Source: Pantoea nemavictus (lineage in GTDB: Bacteria; Pseudomonadota; Gammaproteobacteria; Enterobacterales; Enterobacteriaceae). From it: DNA of 64,000 bases. Shown here in pieces: positions 9,374-18,993 of this stretch. A program made the translations under genes and the position numbers. The stretch spans positions 806,001 to 870,000 of the forward strand of contig NZ_JBBGZW010000002.1 in assembly GCF_037479095.1 (NCBI RefSeq), given 5' to 3'. The notes beneath the pieces are model-generated. The model had not been told where the DNA came from, ran no database searches, and saw only the letters and a list, made by a program, of their open reading frames with translations. Within the stretch, counting starts at the first letter, position 1; every line of letters begins with the position of its first letter.

Positions 9374-10882
9374 ATGCCTGCCAATGATGCCTTTATCGTC
9401 AGCCGCATGAATAAAATGGTTTTCACCATGGCGTTAGCTTTACTGGCAACACTCCCGCTTTGGAGCAGTAAAATTTATTACCGCGATGATCTCTATCGGG
9501 TGCTGAATGGCAGTACGGAAACCTGGTTAACCAACGGCAGACCGGCGACCTGGATTATGCAATCCATACTCTCATTCGGGCAGAGCGTCAGTGATATCTC
9601 GCCGCTAAACCTTATTATAGGATTGCTGGCGTTAAGTATTGCCAGCGTTGTGTTTACCGAGAGGCTGCAAATTCGGCTCGATGGCTATTGGGCATTAATT
9701 CCTCCGCTGTTCATTGTTCTGAATCCTTTTTTAACGCAGGTGATGCTCTACTCTTATGACAGCCTAACGATGCTGGTCTCTATTTCCTGCGCGATGATGG
9801 CAAGTCAAATAGAGGGAACCCGCCGCTATAAAGCGATTACCTGCTGTGTGCTGTTATTATTGCTGGTTCAAACGCTCTATCAATCCGGCCTGAATATTTA
9901 CATCGCCTGCATCGCGTTAATTATCTTTTTTCGCGTCTATCACCATCAACCGGTATGGCAATGGCTGATGAGTAAAGTTGCGGCTTTGCTGATTGCGGTC
10001 CTGGCCTATAAATTATTTATCAGCTATTTATTACCGGTCAAAATGGATTGGTATACCTCCAAACATTTCTCGTTATTGCCACTTAATCTCGAATCATTGG
10101 CGGTGATTCAGACCAGCATAAAACGTTACAGTGAATTCTTTCTTAACGCCTATCCTGCGGCTGCGCTGGTGTTGGTAGTGCTACCGATTGTGATAGCGTT
10201 GATCAGTACACTGATTATCAGCTCTAAAATCCGTTCTGAGCAACGTCATGCAAGGTCGGGTAAATGGCTATTGTTGCCTGCGTTTTTTATCGCTGTGTTG
10301 GCGGTGCCAGGTTTATCACTGGCGCTAGCGATGCCTCTGTTTGCGCCGCGCATGTTAATGGCGTGGAGTATTACATTATTATTCTGTTTTTATGTGGGCA
10401 CGCTGGCATTTCCTCGCGGCATAAAACTGTTAGCAGGTTCGAGCCTTATTCTGCTGTGCTACCATTTGGTGTTAATGCTGGTGTGTTTCAATACGGTGGT
10501 CAACGATCAGCGGTATCAAATGAGTGTGATGAACCAAATTAAAATGGATTTCTCCTCTTTTCCTGCGCAGGCCATTGACTCAGTCGCCTTTATTGGACAG
10601 TTAAATGATGCACCCGACGTAAGAATTAATATTCGTAATTTCCCGATCATCAACCATATTCGGATGAAAATGCTGGGTGAGTCAGAACCCTGGATTTGGC
10701 AGGCAATGATGTGGCAAGTCAACTTATCACTAAAAACCGTGGAGGCCAGCGATGAGATGAGAATGATTAAGCCGCGGGAATACCATTCTCAGGGGCCTGA
10801 TTATGACGCGTTTAAAGATAATAACGTGCTGGTTATCGATTTCAGAAAATCAGGTGGGGTGGTGACAAAGTATATTCAATAG
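9374..10882 (+). CDS. GtrII-like glucosyltransferase-domain membrane protein
   Basis: A 502-residue polytopic membrane protein with many hydrophobic helices. The N-terminal segment after the first helix, YYRDDLYRVLNG followed by NGRPATWIMQ, is the pattern I associate with GtrII-type glucosyltransferases, which modify O-antigen or other surface glycans from a lipid-linked donor. The ATG at 9374 is preferred over the GTG at 9368 because CGGAG at 9364-9368 gives correct spacing. No GtrA/GtrB flippase or synthase is adjacent, and base use is more AT-rich than the neighbours, suggesting transfer. Function at the glycan level is inference. Confidence 0.7.
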   Translation: MPANDAFIVSRMNKMVFTMALALLATLPLWSSKIYYRDDLYRVLNGSTETWLTNGRPATWIMQSILSFGQSVSDISPLNLIIGLLALSIASVVFTERLQIRLDGYWALIPPLFIVLNPFLTQVMLYSYDSLTMLVSISCAMMASQIEGTRRYKAITCCVLLLLLVQTLYQSGLNIYIACIALIIFFRVYHHQPVWQWLMSKVAALLIAVLAYKLFISYLLPVKMDWYTSKHFSLLPLNLESLAVIQTSIKRYSEFFLNAYPAAALVLVVLPIVIALISTLIISSKIRSEQRHARSGKWLLLPAFFIAVLAVPGLSLALAMPLFAPRMLMAWSITLLFCFYVGTLAFPRGIKLLAGSSLILLCYHLVLMLVCFNTVVNDQRYQMSVMNQIKMDFSSFPAQAIDSVAFIGQLNDAPDVRINIRNFPIINHIRMKMLGESEPWIWQAMMWQVNLSLKTVEASDEMRMIKPREYHSQGPDYDAFKDNNVLVIDFRKSGGVVTKYIQ

Positions 10883-10926
10883 GCGATCTCATCGGTGATG
10901 TACGGATGATGAGAGGACGAGTCAAC

Positions 10927-11835
10927 TCATAGCTTCGCCGTTAAGGCACGGAGAGGCTGGCGCAACACCTCATGCAGCGCGCGAATCGCTGGAGAAAACT
11001 GTTTACGGTGTGGGCAGATCAGATGCAGCGGGGTACTTTCACCCGGCATCTCCGGCATGACAATCTCCAACCTTCCTGCCAGCACATCCTCACACACATC
11101 AATCCAGGATTTATAGGCGATACCCATGCCCGCCATTGCCCAGCGGCGAGCCACTTCGGCGTCATCACACTGCATGCGGCTTTTCACCGTGAGCTGGCGG
11201 CGCATGCCCTCCTGCGGAAAGGTCCATTTGTCATAAACATGGCCGCCCATGATGAACAGCAAACAGTGATGGTATTGCGCGATATCTTCCAATTTTTCTG
11301 GGCGTCCATGGCGATCGAGATAATCCGGCGATGCCACCATCACGCGGCGATTGTCCTCGGCCAGCGGCAGCGCGACGTAACTGCTGTCCTCCAGCTTGCC
11401 GTAGCGAATAGCAATATCCACCGGATCGCGAAACACATCGCTGATTTGGTCGGAGAAAGAGAGACGCACCGCGAGCGCAGGGTGTTGACGACAAAAGTCG
11501 GTGATCAGCGGCAGCAAGATGTTGCGACCAATATCGGATGGCAGGGCGATTTTCAGTTCGCCGCTCAGGGCGTCCTCATCGTTTTGCAGGCTGTCGGCGC
11601 CCGCATGCATCAGCGCCAGCATCTCCTGCGCATAGGGCAGGTATTTTTCTCCTTCAGCGGTCAGGCGCAGGCTGCGCGTGGAACGGGCAAACAAGCGACG
11701 ATCTAACTCCCGCTCCAGGCGCTGAATCGCCGCGCTGACCTGCCCAGGTAACAAATTCACCTCACGCGCCGCGCGCGAGAAGCTGCCTAACGCGGCAGAA
11801 CGCACAAATAGGGTGACATCTTCCAGTCGGATCAT
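10927..11835 (-). CDS. LysR family transcriptional regulator
   Basis: A 302-residue LysR-type regulator: N-terminal winged helix-turn-helix (AALGSFSRAAREVNLLPGQV around residues 14-33, then LERELDRRLFARS) and a C-terminal substrate-binding-like domain. It is divergent from the quinone-oxidoreductase-like gene at 11978, with about 140 bases between, the usual arrangement for LysR control of the divergent gene. It converges with the GtrII-like gene. The effector is unknown. Confidence 0.9.
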   Translation of the reverse strand: MIRLEDVTLFVRSAALGSFSRAAREVNLLPGQVSAAIQRLERELDRRLFARSTRSLRLTAEGEKYLPYAQEMLALMHAGADSLQNDEDALSGELKIALPSDIGRNILLPLITDFCRQHPALAVRLSFSDQISDVFRDPVDIAIRYGKLEDSSYVALPLAEDNRRVMVASPDYLDRHGRPEKLEDIAQYHHCLLFIMGGHVYDKWTFPQEGMRRQLTVKSRMQCDDAEVARRWAMAGMGIAYKSWIDVCEDVLAGRLEIVMPEMPGESTPLHLICPHRKQFSPAIRALHEVLRQPLRALTAKL

Positions 11836-11977
11836 CTTCTTTCTAGCCAGGGTAGTCAGCAGGGATTTTCACTCTAAGAGTGAAAGTGTTCACCTGCAAC
11901 TGGCATTTTTCAATACGCTGCAGCCCGCTATGCTGAGTTCAATTAACGAAACCTGCTGATGAATAAGGATCTGTCCA

Positions 11978-12979
11978 ATGAAAGCCATCGTTTATAGCCA
12001 AAACGGTTTACCGATTTCTGATGAAAATGCGCTGTATGAACTCGATGTAGAGAAGCCGGTACCCGGCGCACGCGATCTGCTGGTAAAAATTCACGCGATT
12101 GCGGTGAATCCAGTGGATACCAAAGTGCGCGCCGGTGCGCCCACCGATAAGCCGCGCATTCTGGGCTGGGATGCGGTGGGTGTGGTGGAGGCGATTGGCA
12201 GCGACGTTACGCTGTTCCAGCCGGGCGATGCCGTGTTTTACGCTGGTGATATCACGCGCGCGGGCAGCTATGCCGAATATGGGCTGGTGGATGAACGCAT
12301 CGCCGGGCACAAACCACGTTCGCTGAACGAAGCGGATGCGGCCGCGCTGCCGCTGACCTCGCTTACGGCCTGGGAGTTGCTGTTTGATCGTCTGGAAGTG
12401 CAGGCCGAAGACAACGCGGCACTGCTGATTATCGGCGCAGGCGGCGGCGTTGGTTCGATGCTGACTCAGCTCGCCAGCAAACTCACTAAACTGACGGTGA
12501 TTGGTACCGCCTCGCGCCCGGAAACCGCCGATTGGGTACGTTCACTGGGCGCGCATCATGTGATTGATCATCACCGTCCGCTGGGCGAGCAGCTGGCAGC
12601 GATTGGCCACCCGGAGATGCGCTATGTCGCCTCGCTCACCCATACCGACAGCTATTTCCCGCAGCTGATTGATGCTATCGCCCCGCAGGGCAAACTGGCG
12701 TTAATTGACGATCCAGAAACGCTGGATGCGGTACCGCTGAAGCGTAAAGCCATTTCGCTGCACTGGGAGTTGATGTTTACCCGCTCGCTGTTCCACACCG
12801 CCGATATGCAGCGTCAGCATGAAATTCTGCAGCGCATCAGCCAGTTGATTGATGACAAAACCCTGCAAACCACGGCGGGAGAACATCACGGCACGATTAA
12901 TGCCGCTAATTTACGTAAAGCCCACGCGCTGATCGAGAGCGGACGCGCGCGCGGCAAGATTGTGCTGAGCGGGTTTTAA
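11978..12979 (+). CDS. Zinc-type alcohol dehydrogenase-like / quinone oxidoreductase family protein
   Basis: A 333-residue medium-chain dehydrogenase/reductase. The GroES-like N-terminal domain (AIAVNPVDTKVRAG) is followed by a Rossmann motif IGAGGGVGSM near residue 152. The catalytic-zinc ligands of true alcohol dehydrogenases are not evident, which fits the NADPH:quinone reductase branch (one-electron-safe reduction of quinones or enals). It is divergent from a LysR gene and followed by nfsB, suggesting an electrophile or quinone stress pair. Confidence 0.87.
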   Translation: MKAIVYSQNGLPISDENALYELDVEKPVPGARDLLVKIHAIAVNPVDTKVRAGAPTDKPRILGWDAVGVVEAIGSDVTLFQPGDAVFYAGDITRAGSYAEYGLVDERIAGHKPRSLNEADAAALPLTSLTAWELLFDRLEVQAEDNAALLIIGAGGGVGSMLTQLASKLTKLTVIGTASRPETADWVRSLGAHHVIDHHRPLGEQLAAIGHPEMRYVASLTHTDSYFPQLIDAIAPQGKLALIDDPETLDAVPLKRKAISLHWELMFTRSLFHTADMQRQHEILQRISQLIDDKTLQTTAGEHHGTINAANLRKAHALIESGRARGKIVLSGF

Positions 12980-12990
12980 GCTTTAACCAT

Positions 12991-13052
12991 GCGCAATAAA
13001 TTGCGCCGCTACAGATAACTGCACGCTGCTGTAGCGGCGCGATTTATCGCGC
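12991..13052. repeat. Palindromic intergenic repeat (GTAGCGGCGC family)
   Basis: Inverted arms 12991-13012 and 13031-13052 are related by an imperfect palindrome that starts GCGCAATAAATTGCGCCGC and ends in the complementary GCGGCGCGATTTATCGCGC. The same family is at 37200-37255, 46405-46426 and 56104-56168. The copy here lies between two genes and may act as a transcription or mRNA-end hairpin. It contains TTGCGCCGCTAC, the core of the IS110 target described below. Confidence 0.85.
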
Positions 13053-13098
13053 AATGTCGACACCAGAATTTTATTGATCCGAAAACAAGGAATCTGAC

Positions 13099-13752
13099 AT
13101 GACACTCAATGATGCCGTTGCCCGTCGTCACACCGTAAAAGCCTTTGCGGGCGGCAAAAATTTACCGCAGGACGAAATTGATACCTTGCTGAACGTTCTG
13201 CGCAACAGCCCGTCTTCGGTAAATTCGCAGCCGTGGCACTTTGTCGTGGCATCAACGGCTGCTGGTCGCGAGCAGATGGCAAAATCCACTGACGGCGCGT
13301 TCGTCTATAACAGCCCGAAAGTGCTGAACGCGTCGCACGTTATCGCGCTGTGCATGCGTACCGATCTGGATGAAACGCATCTGCAAAATGTGCTGGCGCA
13401 GGAAGAGGCTGACGGTCGATTCGCTAAGCCGGAAGGCAAAGCGGGGCAGGATAAGAGCCGCCGCAGCTACGTGGATATGCATCGTTACGAGCAGCGCGAT
13501 GTGCCGCAGTGGATGGAAAAACAGGTTTACCTGGCGCTGGGTGGTTTGCTGCTGGGCGCGGCGATGTTGGGCATTGATGCCACGCCAATGGAAGGATTTG
13601 ATCCGCGCGCGTTAGATCAGGCGCTCGGCCTGCGCGAGAAGGGCTTTACCAGCGTGGTGCTGGTGTCGCTGGGTTACCGCAGCGAAGATGATTTCAACGC
13701 CGCGTTACCAAAATCACGCTTGCCGCGTGAAGAGATTTTTACCTTCATTTGA
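13099..13752 (+). CDS. nfsB: Oxygen-insensitive NAD(P)H nitroreductase NfsB
   Basis: This 217-residue protein has the same length as E. coli NfsB and shares long blocks with it: SPSSxNSQPWHFxVAST near residue 36, EADGRFAxPE in the middle, DMHR, and FNAxLPKSRLP near the end. It is an FMN homodimer that reduces nitroaromatics and quinones with two electrons. The RBS AAGGAA precedes the ATG. The upstream quinone-reductase-like gene and LysR regulator point to a shared role in redox or xenobiotic defence. Confidence 0.93.
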   Translation: MTLNDAVARRHTVKAFAGGKNLPQDEIDTLLNVLRNSPSSVNSQPWHFVVASTAAGREQMAKSTDGAFVYNSPKVLNASHVIALCMRTDLDETHLQNVLAQEEADGRFAKPEGKAGQDKSRRSYVDMHRYEQRDVPQWMEKQVYLALGGLLLGAAMLGIDATPMEGFDPRALDQALGLREKGFTSVVLVSLGYRSEDDFNAALPKSRLPREEIFTFI

Positions 13753-13813
13753 CGCCGGATTGCCTGTCGTAGGGTGCGCATTGCTGCGCCCCCTTTCGAT
13801 GGCCGCTCTTACG

Positions 13814-15175
13814 CTAAGGAAATCGCAGCGTAAAGCGGGTCACGCCATGCTCGCTGTGCACCTCGCAGCTTCCCTGATGCAGGCGCATAATGCTGCGCAC
13901 AATCGATAATCCCAATCCGCTGCTGCCCTGATGACGCGATGTATCGGCACGCCAGAAACGATCAAAGATGCGCGCCTGCTGTTCGGCACTGAGCGCTGGA
14001 CCGTGATTTTCCACCATCAGGCTGCTGCCGTGATTAAAAATCCGGATGGTGCTATCGCCATCGCCATAGCGCAGCGCATTGGCCATCAGGTTCGCCAGCG
14101 CGCGCTGCAACAGCTGGGGATCGGCGCGCAGTTCGCCGCACAGCGTCATCTCCAGCCGCATTGCCTGCTCTTCCGCCATGCCGTCAAAGTACGCCTGCAA
14201 CTTCTCACCCAGCAGCGCCAAATCGATGTTTTGCACATCCATCGCCTGGCTGGCATCTTCCGCCTTCGCCAGAAACAGCATGTTGTCGATCATCTTCGCC
14301 AGACGTTCCAGCTCCTCATAATTGGAGCCGAGCAGCGCCTGATAGTCGCTGACGCTGCGCGTCTGGCTGAGCGCCACTTCGGTTTGGCCGATCAAGGTGC
14401 CGATGGGCGTGCGCAGGTCGTGCGCCATATCCGCTGAGACCTGGCTTAACTGCTGATAGCCGCTTTCGAGGCGGCTGAGCATTTGGTTAAACGCAGCGAC
14501 CAGCGGCTGCAGTTCTGCAGGCGCCCGCTCGGGCATGCGCTGCGACAAGTGGCGTGCATCAATCGCATCCGCCTGCGCCGCCAAACGCCGCAGCGGAATT
14601 AGGCCGCGCCGCACCAGCCAAATGCTGATCGCTGCCACCAGCAATGCCGCCAGCGCGGTGGTGAGGATGATTTGATCGCGATAGCTGTTCAGCGTTTGCG
14701 TACGATCGCTCATCAGGCGGCCGGTGATGATTTCAATCTCTCCGCTGCCATCGCGCGTGGGCGTTAGCGCCGCAGCCGAGATAAACGGCGTACCGTCAGC
14801 GGCGGCGAGATGATGCACCGACGCAAGCGATAAGGGTTGATCGGCCGCTACCGGCGTAATCGTGGGGATCGGGCGTTGGCCGGGATTGACCACGATCAGC
14901 GGCGGCTGGCCGGGAAAGCGCAGCACCAATAGCGACTCGGTATTGCCGAGCATGTTGGCAAACAAGCGCGGCTTCTGCTGAATCAGCGTCACGGCATCTT
15001 CATCGCGCAGCAGGGTGCGAATCTGATCGATACGATTGAGCAGCGCCGCATCGTCGCGCACGCCAATTTGCGTCGCCAGCGAGTGATAGAGCGCGAGGCC
15101 GCTGAGGGAAAAAATCACTATCACCGTCGCACTCAGCAGCAGCGACAGGCGTGCGGCGAGTGAACGTTGCTTCAT
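13814..15175 (-). CDS. Sensor histidine kinase, heavy-metal (CusS) type
   Basis: A 453-residue membrane kinase. The first helix is at about residues 10-32, followed by a periplasmic sensor to about 165 and a second helix at about 170-188. HAMP comes next, then the phospho-acceptor His252 in MAHDLRTPIG, and a HATPase domain with NLMANALRYG and SSGLGLSIV. Length and layout fit the CusS/PcoS/SilS group, although that does not prove a metal ligand. Its ATG overlaps the response regulator stop by four bases. It is the last gene of the hydrolase-regulator-kinase unit and converges on nfsB. Confidence 0.92.
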   Translation of the reverse strand: MKQRSLAARLSLLLSATVIVIFSLSGLALYHSLATQIGVRDDAALLNRIDQIRTLLRDEDAVTLIQQKPRLFANMLGNTESLLVLRFPGQPPLIVVNPGQRPIPTITPVAADQPLSLASVHHLAAADGTPFISAAALTPTRDGSGEIEIITGRLMSDRTQTLNSYRDQIILTTALAALLVAAISIWLVRRGLIPLRRLAAQADAIDARHLSQRMPERAPAELQPLVAAFNQMLSRLESGYQQLSQVSADMAHDLRTPIGTLIGQTEVALSQTRSVSDYQALLGSNYEELERLAKMIDNMLFLAKAEDASQAMDVQNIDLALLGEKLQAYFDGMAEEQAMRLEMTLCGELRADPQLLQRALANLMANALRYGDGDSTIRIFNHGSSLMVENHGPALSAEQQARIFDRFWRADTSRHQGSSGLGLSIVRSIMRLHQGSCEVHSEHGVTRFTLRFP

Positions 15176-15846
15176 GATTCGGCTTCGCAGCGATAACCCA
15201 CGCCGTGCACGGTATGAATCAGCGGCTGAGCAAACGGGCCATCAATTTTCTGCCGCAGGCGTTTCACCGCCACATCCACCACGTTGGTGTCGCTATCAAA
15301 ATTCATGTCCCACACGCGCGAAGCAATTAAAGTACGCGTCAGCACTTCGCCCGGATGCAGCATGAACAGGTGCAGCAGGTTGAACTCTTTATTGGTGAGA
15401 TCGATGCGCTGGCCACCACGCTCGACGCGCCGCTTTAAGAAATCGAGCTGCAAATCGGCAAGCCGCAGAATATCCGGCAGCTTCTGCTGACCGCCGCGCC
15501 GCAGCTGCGTGCGCACGCGCGCCAGCAGCTCGGCAAACGAGAAGGGTTTAACCAGATAATCATCCGCGCCCAGCTCCAGCCCTTTGATCCGATCTTCCAG
15601 CGTGCTTTTGGCGGTGAGGAAAATCACCGGCGTATGCGTCTGTTTATCCAGCGCCGCCATCACCTGCCAGCCATCCATACCGGGCATCATTACGTCGAGT
15701 AAAATCAAATCGTAATGATGCTCCTGCGCATAGAACAAGCCATCCTGACCGTTATCCGCCACATCGACGATAAATCCCGCTTCCGTCAATCCTTTGCGCA
15801 TGTAATCGCGCGCTTTGGCTTCATCTTCAATCACCAAAATTTTCAT
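15172..15846 (-). CDS. OmpR-family response regulator, heavy-metal (CusR) type
   Basis: A 224-residue response regulator: receiver domain with acidic pocket EDE at residues 7-9 and phospho-acceptor Asp51 (ILLDVMMPGMDG), conserved Lys in DDYLVKPF, and a C-terminal winged-helix DNA-binding domain (LTNKEFNLLHLFMLHPGEVLTR). Size and sequence style fit the CusR/CopR group. It overlaps the kinase gene by four bases and follows the alpha/beta hydrolase gene by 23 bases on the same strand. Confidence 0.93.
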   Translation of the reverse strand: MKILVIEDEAKARDYMRKGLTEAGFIVDVADNGQDGLFYAQEHHYDLILLDVMMPGMDGWQVMAALDKQTHTPVIFLTAKSTLEDRIKGLELGADDYLVKPFSFAELLARVRTQLRRGGQQKLPDILRLADLQLDFLKRRVERGGQRIDLTNKEFNLLHLFMLHPGEVLTRTLIASRVWDMNFDSDTNVVDVAVKRLRQKIDGPFAQPLIHTVHGVGYRCEAES

Positions 15847-15869
15847 GCGCTGCTCCGCGGGACAAAGTT

Positions 15870-16631
15870 TCAGGGCTGCGCGTGCAGCGCGGCTTGTTCT
15901 ATCAATTTCGCGACATCATCAGGATGCGATTGATAGACCGAGTGGCTGGCACCGGCAATTTCCACCGTGTGGCTGTGCGCACGTTTGGCATACATGCGCT
16001 CCAGATCGGGACTGATGATTTTGTCAGCTTTCGCCACCATGTACCAGCTAGGCTTGGTCTTCCACGCCGGATGAGGAATGTTGGCGGTGAACACCGCCGC
16101 GTTAGTTGGCATCTGTGCGTGGGCTTCAAAATCGGCCTGGGCAGCCGGTAAATCGGCAGCGAAATCGCCGTGGTAATTTTCGGGGGCGATAGTCAGATAA
16201 TCATCACTCGATTTCGCGAACGGATGCGCACTGTTAGGGAATTTTTTGCCATTACTGGCTTCCGTCTCGCCGTTGTCCAGCGCGTGGGCAGCGATATAAA
16301 CCAGGCCCGCAACTTTATTGTCGTTACCGGCTTCGCTGATGATGGCGCCGCCGTAGCTGTGGCCGACCAAAATCACTGGCCCGTTTTGCTGATCGATAAT
16401 GCGTCGCGTCGCCGTCACATCTTGCGGAAAGCCCGTCAGCGGCTCCTGCACCAGCGTCACTTTGTAGCCATCATGCGTTAAACGATCGTACACCGGACGC
16501 CAGCCGGCACCGCCGACAAACGCGCCGTGCACCAGCACAATGTTGTTCACCGGCTGCGCCTGAGCCTGAGCCGCGCCGCCTGCGATAGCCAGCAGCATGC
16601 TCGCTGCGAGAGTCAGTTTGTTCATTTTCAT
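15870..16631 (-). CDS. Exported alpha/beta hydrolase
   Basis: A 253-residue alpha/beta-fold hydrolase with a Sec signal peptide (MKMNKLTLAASMLLAIAGGAAQA, residues 1-23, cut as two segments in the literature style A-Q-A). The catalytic triad is readable: Ser92 in GHSYGG, Asp203 in AKADKI and His230 in GASHSVY, with an oxyanion HG at residues 35-36. AGGA eight bases before the first ATG supports the start. It is probably a periplasmic esterase-type enzyme. It is the first gene of a unit with the two-component system and may be a target or sensor accessory of it. Confidence 0.87.
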   Translation of the reverse strand: MKMNKLTLAASMLLAIAGGAAQAQAQPVNNIVLVHGAFVGGAGWRPVYDRLTHDGYKVTLVQEPLTGFPQDVTATRRIIDQQNGPVILVGHSYGGAIISEAGNDNKVAGLVYIAAHALDNGETEASNGKKFPNSAHPFAKSSDDYLTIAPENYHGDFAADLPAAQADFEAHAQMPTNAAVFTANIPHPAWKTKPSWYMVAKADKIISPDLERMYAKRAHSHTVEIAGASHSVYQSHPDDVAKLIEQAALHAQP

Positions 16632-16905
16632 TTGGTTAATCCTGATTGCGAAGGTTGGCCTACAGGATAGGGAACAGGCGCTGACAGCAGGGTGAGCGAG
16701 TTATGACAAAAGAATGACATCGACCAAAACGCATATGTCGATCCCGCGCAATCGATCAAAAATTTCGTGAACATCCTCGCATTTTGAATAGTTCCAAAGC
16801 GTCACTGCTTGCCAAAAGACAAACTGAGTGTAATTTATCCCATAACTTCACAAATAATCGTGAAGACGGAAAGTACATTACAACCGTCATCAAGGATCCT
16901 TCCTC
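16632..16905. promoter_or_regulatory. Divergent promoter region with inverted repeat at 16846-16865
   Basis: This intergenic region carries the promoters of the minus-strand hydrolase operon and the plus-strand sugar operon. CTTCAC, eight bases, then GTGAAG forms a 20-base inverted repeat 41 bases before the isomerase start. It is a candidate operator for the RpiR-type regulator encoded in the sugar operon. The assignment is inference from position. Confidence 0.4.
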
Positions 16906-17886
16906 ATGTCCGAATTAAAGTTTGCTACACGTTTGAACTCTTTCGCCTCTGGGGCGCACCTTTACTGGCCAGATCTTCAGGGAAAACCTTCTGTTTTACA
17001 GATGATTGCGCGTGCAGGAAAAGTGCAGGGGCTCACGCATTTGGACCTCAACTATCCGCAGCACATCACCACGGATATCCACACCATGCGCCAGGCGATT
17101 GACGATGCCGGTTTAGCCGTCAACGGCATGCAGATGCGTTGGGATGCGCCGCAGTTCAAAATCGGTGCCTTTACCAACCCGGATGCGAAGATTCGTCGCG
17201 AAGCTATCGAACTGACTAAGCGCGGTATCGACGCCGGTCGCGAATTCGGTTCACGTTTAATGACATTGTGGATGGGGCAGGACGGCTTCGATTACTGCTT
17301 CCAGGCTGACTACAAAAAGATGTGGGAAGACGCGGTGAGCGCGGTACGCGAAGTTGCGGAATATGCGCCAGATATCGACGTCAGCATCGAATACAAACCC
17401 AACGAGCCACGCGCCTACAGCATCTTCCCGAACGCCACTACGTGTCTGCTGGCGGTGGAAGAGGCCGGTTGCGCCAACCTCGGCATTACGCTGGATTTCG
17501 CCCACGTGTTGTTTGCTAACGAAATCCCCGCCTTTGCCGCCGCGATGGTTGCGCGCCGTTCGCGCCTGCTGGGTCTGGATCTTAACGACGGCTGGGGCAA
17601 ACGCGATGACGGTTTGATGGCCGGTTCGGTGAATCCGCGCGCCACGCTGGAATTCCTCTGGCAGATGCAGCGCGACGGTTATCAGGGCGCGTACTACTTC
17701 GATACCTTCCCGGATGCCAGCGGTCTGGATCCGATTCGTGAAGCGGAAATCAATATCGCGACGGTGACTCGCCTGCTGAAACTGTGCGAGAAACTCAATA
17801 ATAATCCGGCGCTGGATGAAGCCATCAGCCGTCAGGATGCGGTGGCATCGCAACAAATTGTCAATGACATCATGCTTGCCCGTTAA
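16906..17886 (+). CDS. Sugar phosphate isomerase/epimerase family (TIM barrel)
   Basis: A 326-residue xylose-isomerase-like TIM-barrel protein, first gene of a six-gene sugar operon. Acidic and histidine residues of the barrel ends are visible (SIEYKPNEPRA, TLDFAHVLF, LDLNDGWGKRDD), as in metal-dependent sugar epimerases/isomerases. AAGGAT precedes the ATG. It should interconvert the sugar brought in by the downstream ABC transporter, before or after phosphorylation by the PfkB kinase at the operon end. The actual sugar is not known. Confidence 0.82.
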   Translation: MSELKFATRLNSFASGAHLYWPDLQGKPSVLQMIARAGKVQGLTHLDLNYPQHITTDIHTMRQAIDDAGLAVNGMQMRWDAPQFKIGAFTNPDAKIRREAIELTKRGIDAGREFGSRLMTLWMGQDGFDYCFQADYKKMWEDAVSAVREVAEYAPDIDVSIEYKPNEPRAYSIFPNATTCLLAVEEAGCANLGITLDFAHVLFANEIPAFAAAMVARRSRLLGLDLNDGWGKRDDGLMAGSVNPRATLEFLWQMQRDGYQGAYYFDTFPDASGLDPIREAEINIATVTRLLKLCEKLNNNPALDEAISRQDAVASQQIVNDIMLAR

Positions 17887-17936
17887 GCAAACCAACAACA
17901 CCAACGTTCCGCGAAAACTATAAAAAGGCTAACACC

Positions 17937-18977
17937 ATGAAAAAACTCTTACTCTCTGCCCTGACCTCAGCGTTGTTGTGCTCCAGCGTTTACGCCGCCA
18001 CATTAGCGCCGTTGAAATCCGATTCCGAGCCGGATCGCACCGACTGGACGCAACTGGAAAGCAAGTACGGCCCGATGCCTAAAGTCGATGCCAAACTGAA
18101 AATTGGTGGCGTGTCGAAAACGTTGACCAATGAATACTGGCGTTCTCTCGGCGAAGGCTATCAAAACGTCGCGAAGAAATATGGTTTCACCGTGGCGTAC
18201 CAGGCGGCGGCCAATGAGGACGATCAGCTTGGTCAGCTGTCGATTGCCGAAACGCTGATTGCGCAGGGCTTTAATGGCCTGCTGGTCTCGCCGCAAACGG
18301 ATATCAACCTCGAACCGGCGCTGGAGAGTGCCAGCAGCAAAGGTATTCCGGTGGTGAACGTCAACGATGCGGTGGTGCCAAGCGCGCGGTATTACGTGGG
18401 CAACGTGCAGAAAGATAACGGGGCACGCGTGGCGAAATGGTTTATCCAGCACCATCCGCAAGGCGGCAAAGTGGCGGTAATTGAAGGCCAGCCGGGCGTC
18501 TATGCGGCAGGCCAGCGCACCGCCGGTTTCAAAGAAACGCTGCAGGCTAATGGCAAGTTCAACATCGTGGCCAGCGTGCCGGCCAACTGGAGCCGTGAGC
18601 AGGCATTCAACGCCGCGTCGACCATTTTGCAGCAGCATCCTGATTTGATCGGTTTCTACGCCAATAACGACACCATGGCGTTGGGCGTAGTTGAAGCGGT
18701 GAGCGCGCAGAATAAAGCCAAACAAACTGCGGTATTTGGCACCGACGGCATTTCAGATGCCTATGCCTCAATCAAGCGCGGTGAATTGACCGGCACGGTG
18801 GATAGCTTCCCGGTGCTGACTGGGGAAGTGGCGACAGAAGTGATCCTGCGTCTGATCGGTGGTCAGAAACTGTCGCGCGTGGTCACCACGCCGCAGGCGC
18901 TGATCACCAAAGATAACGCCGAGGCGTTTTCAACCAAAGACAACAACAAACTGCGTCAGTTGCTGGCACAGCAGTAA
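17937..18977 (+). CDS. Sugar ABC transporter periplasmic binding protein
   Basis: A 346-residue pentose/hexose-type binding protein (RbsB/XylF fold). The signal peptide is MKKLLLSALTSALLCSSVYA, with cleavage expected after residue 20 or 21. It has the type I periplasmic fold motifs (QGFNGLLVSPQTD, FGTDGISDAYASI). It lies 50 bases after the isomerase gene and 16 bases before the ATPase, as expected of a high-affinity sugar importer. Confidence 0.9.
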   Translation: MKKLLLSALTSALLCSSVYAATLAPLKSDSEPDRTDWTQLESKYGPMPKVDAKLKIGGVSKTLTNEYWRSLGEGYQNVAKKYGFTVAYQAAANEDDQLGQLSIAETLIAQGFNGLLVSPQTDINLEPALESASSKGIPVVNVNDAVVPSARYYVGNVQKDNGARVAKWFIQHHPQGGKVAVIEGQPGVYAAGQRTAGFKETLQANGKFNIVASVPANWSREQAFNAASTILQQHPDLIGFYANNDTMALGVVEAVSAQNKAKQTAVFGTDGISDAYASIKRGELTGTVDSFPVLTGEVATEVILRLIGGQKLSRVVTTPQALITKDNAEAFSTKDNNKLRQLLAQQ

Positions 18978-18993
18978 AACAGGCGGAGAGCGT

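Noticed and set aside
16828..16852. Possible CRP site before the sugar operon (TGTAA ... TCACA)
   Set aside because: The half sites are too far apart for the TGTGA-N6-TCACA consensus.
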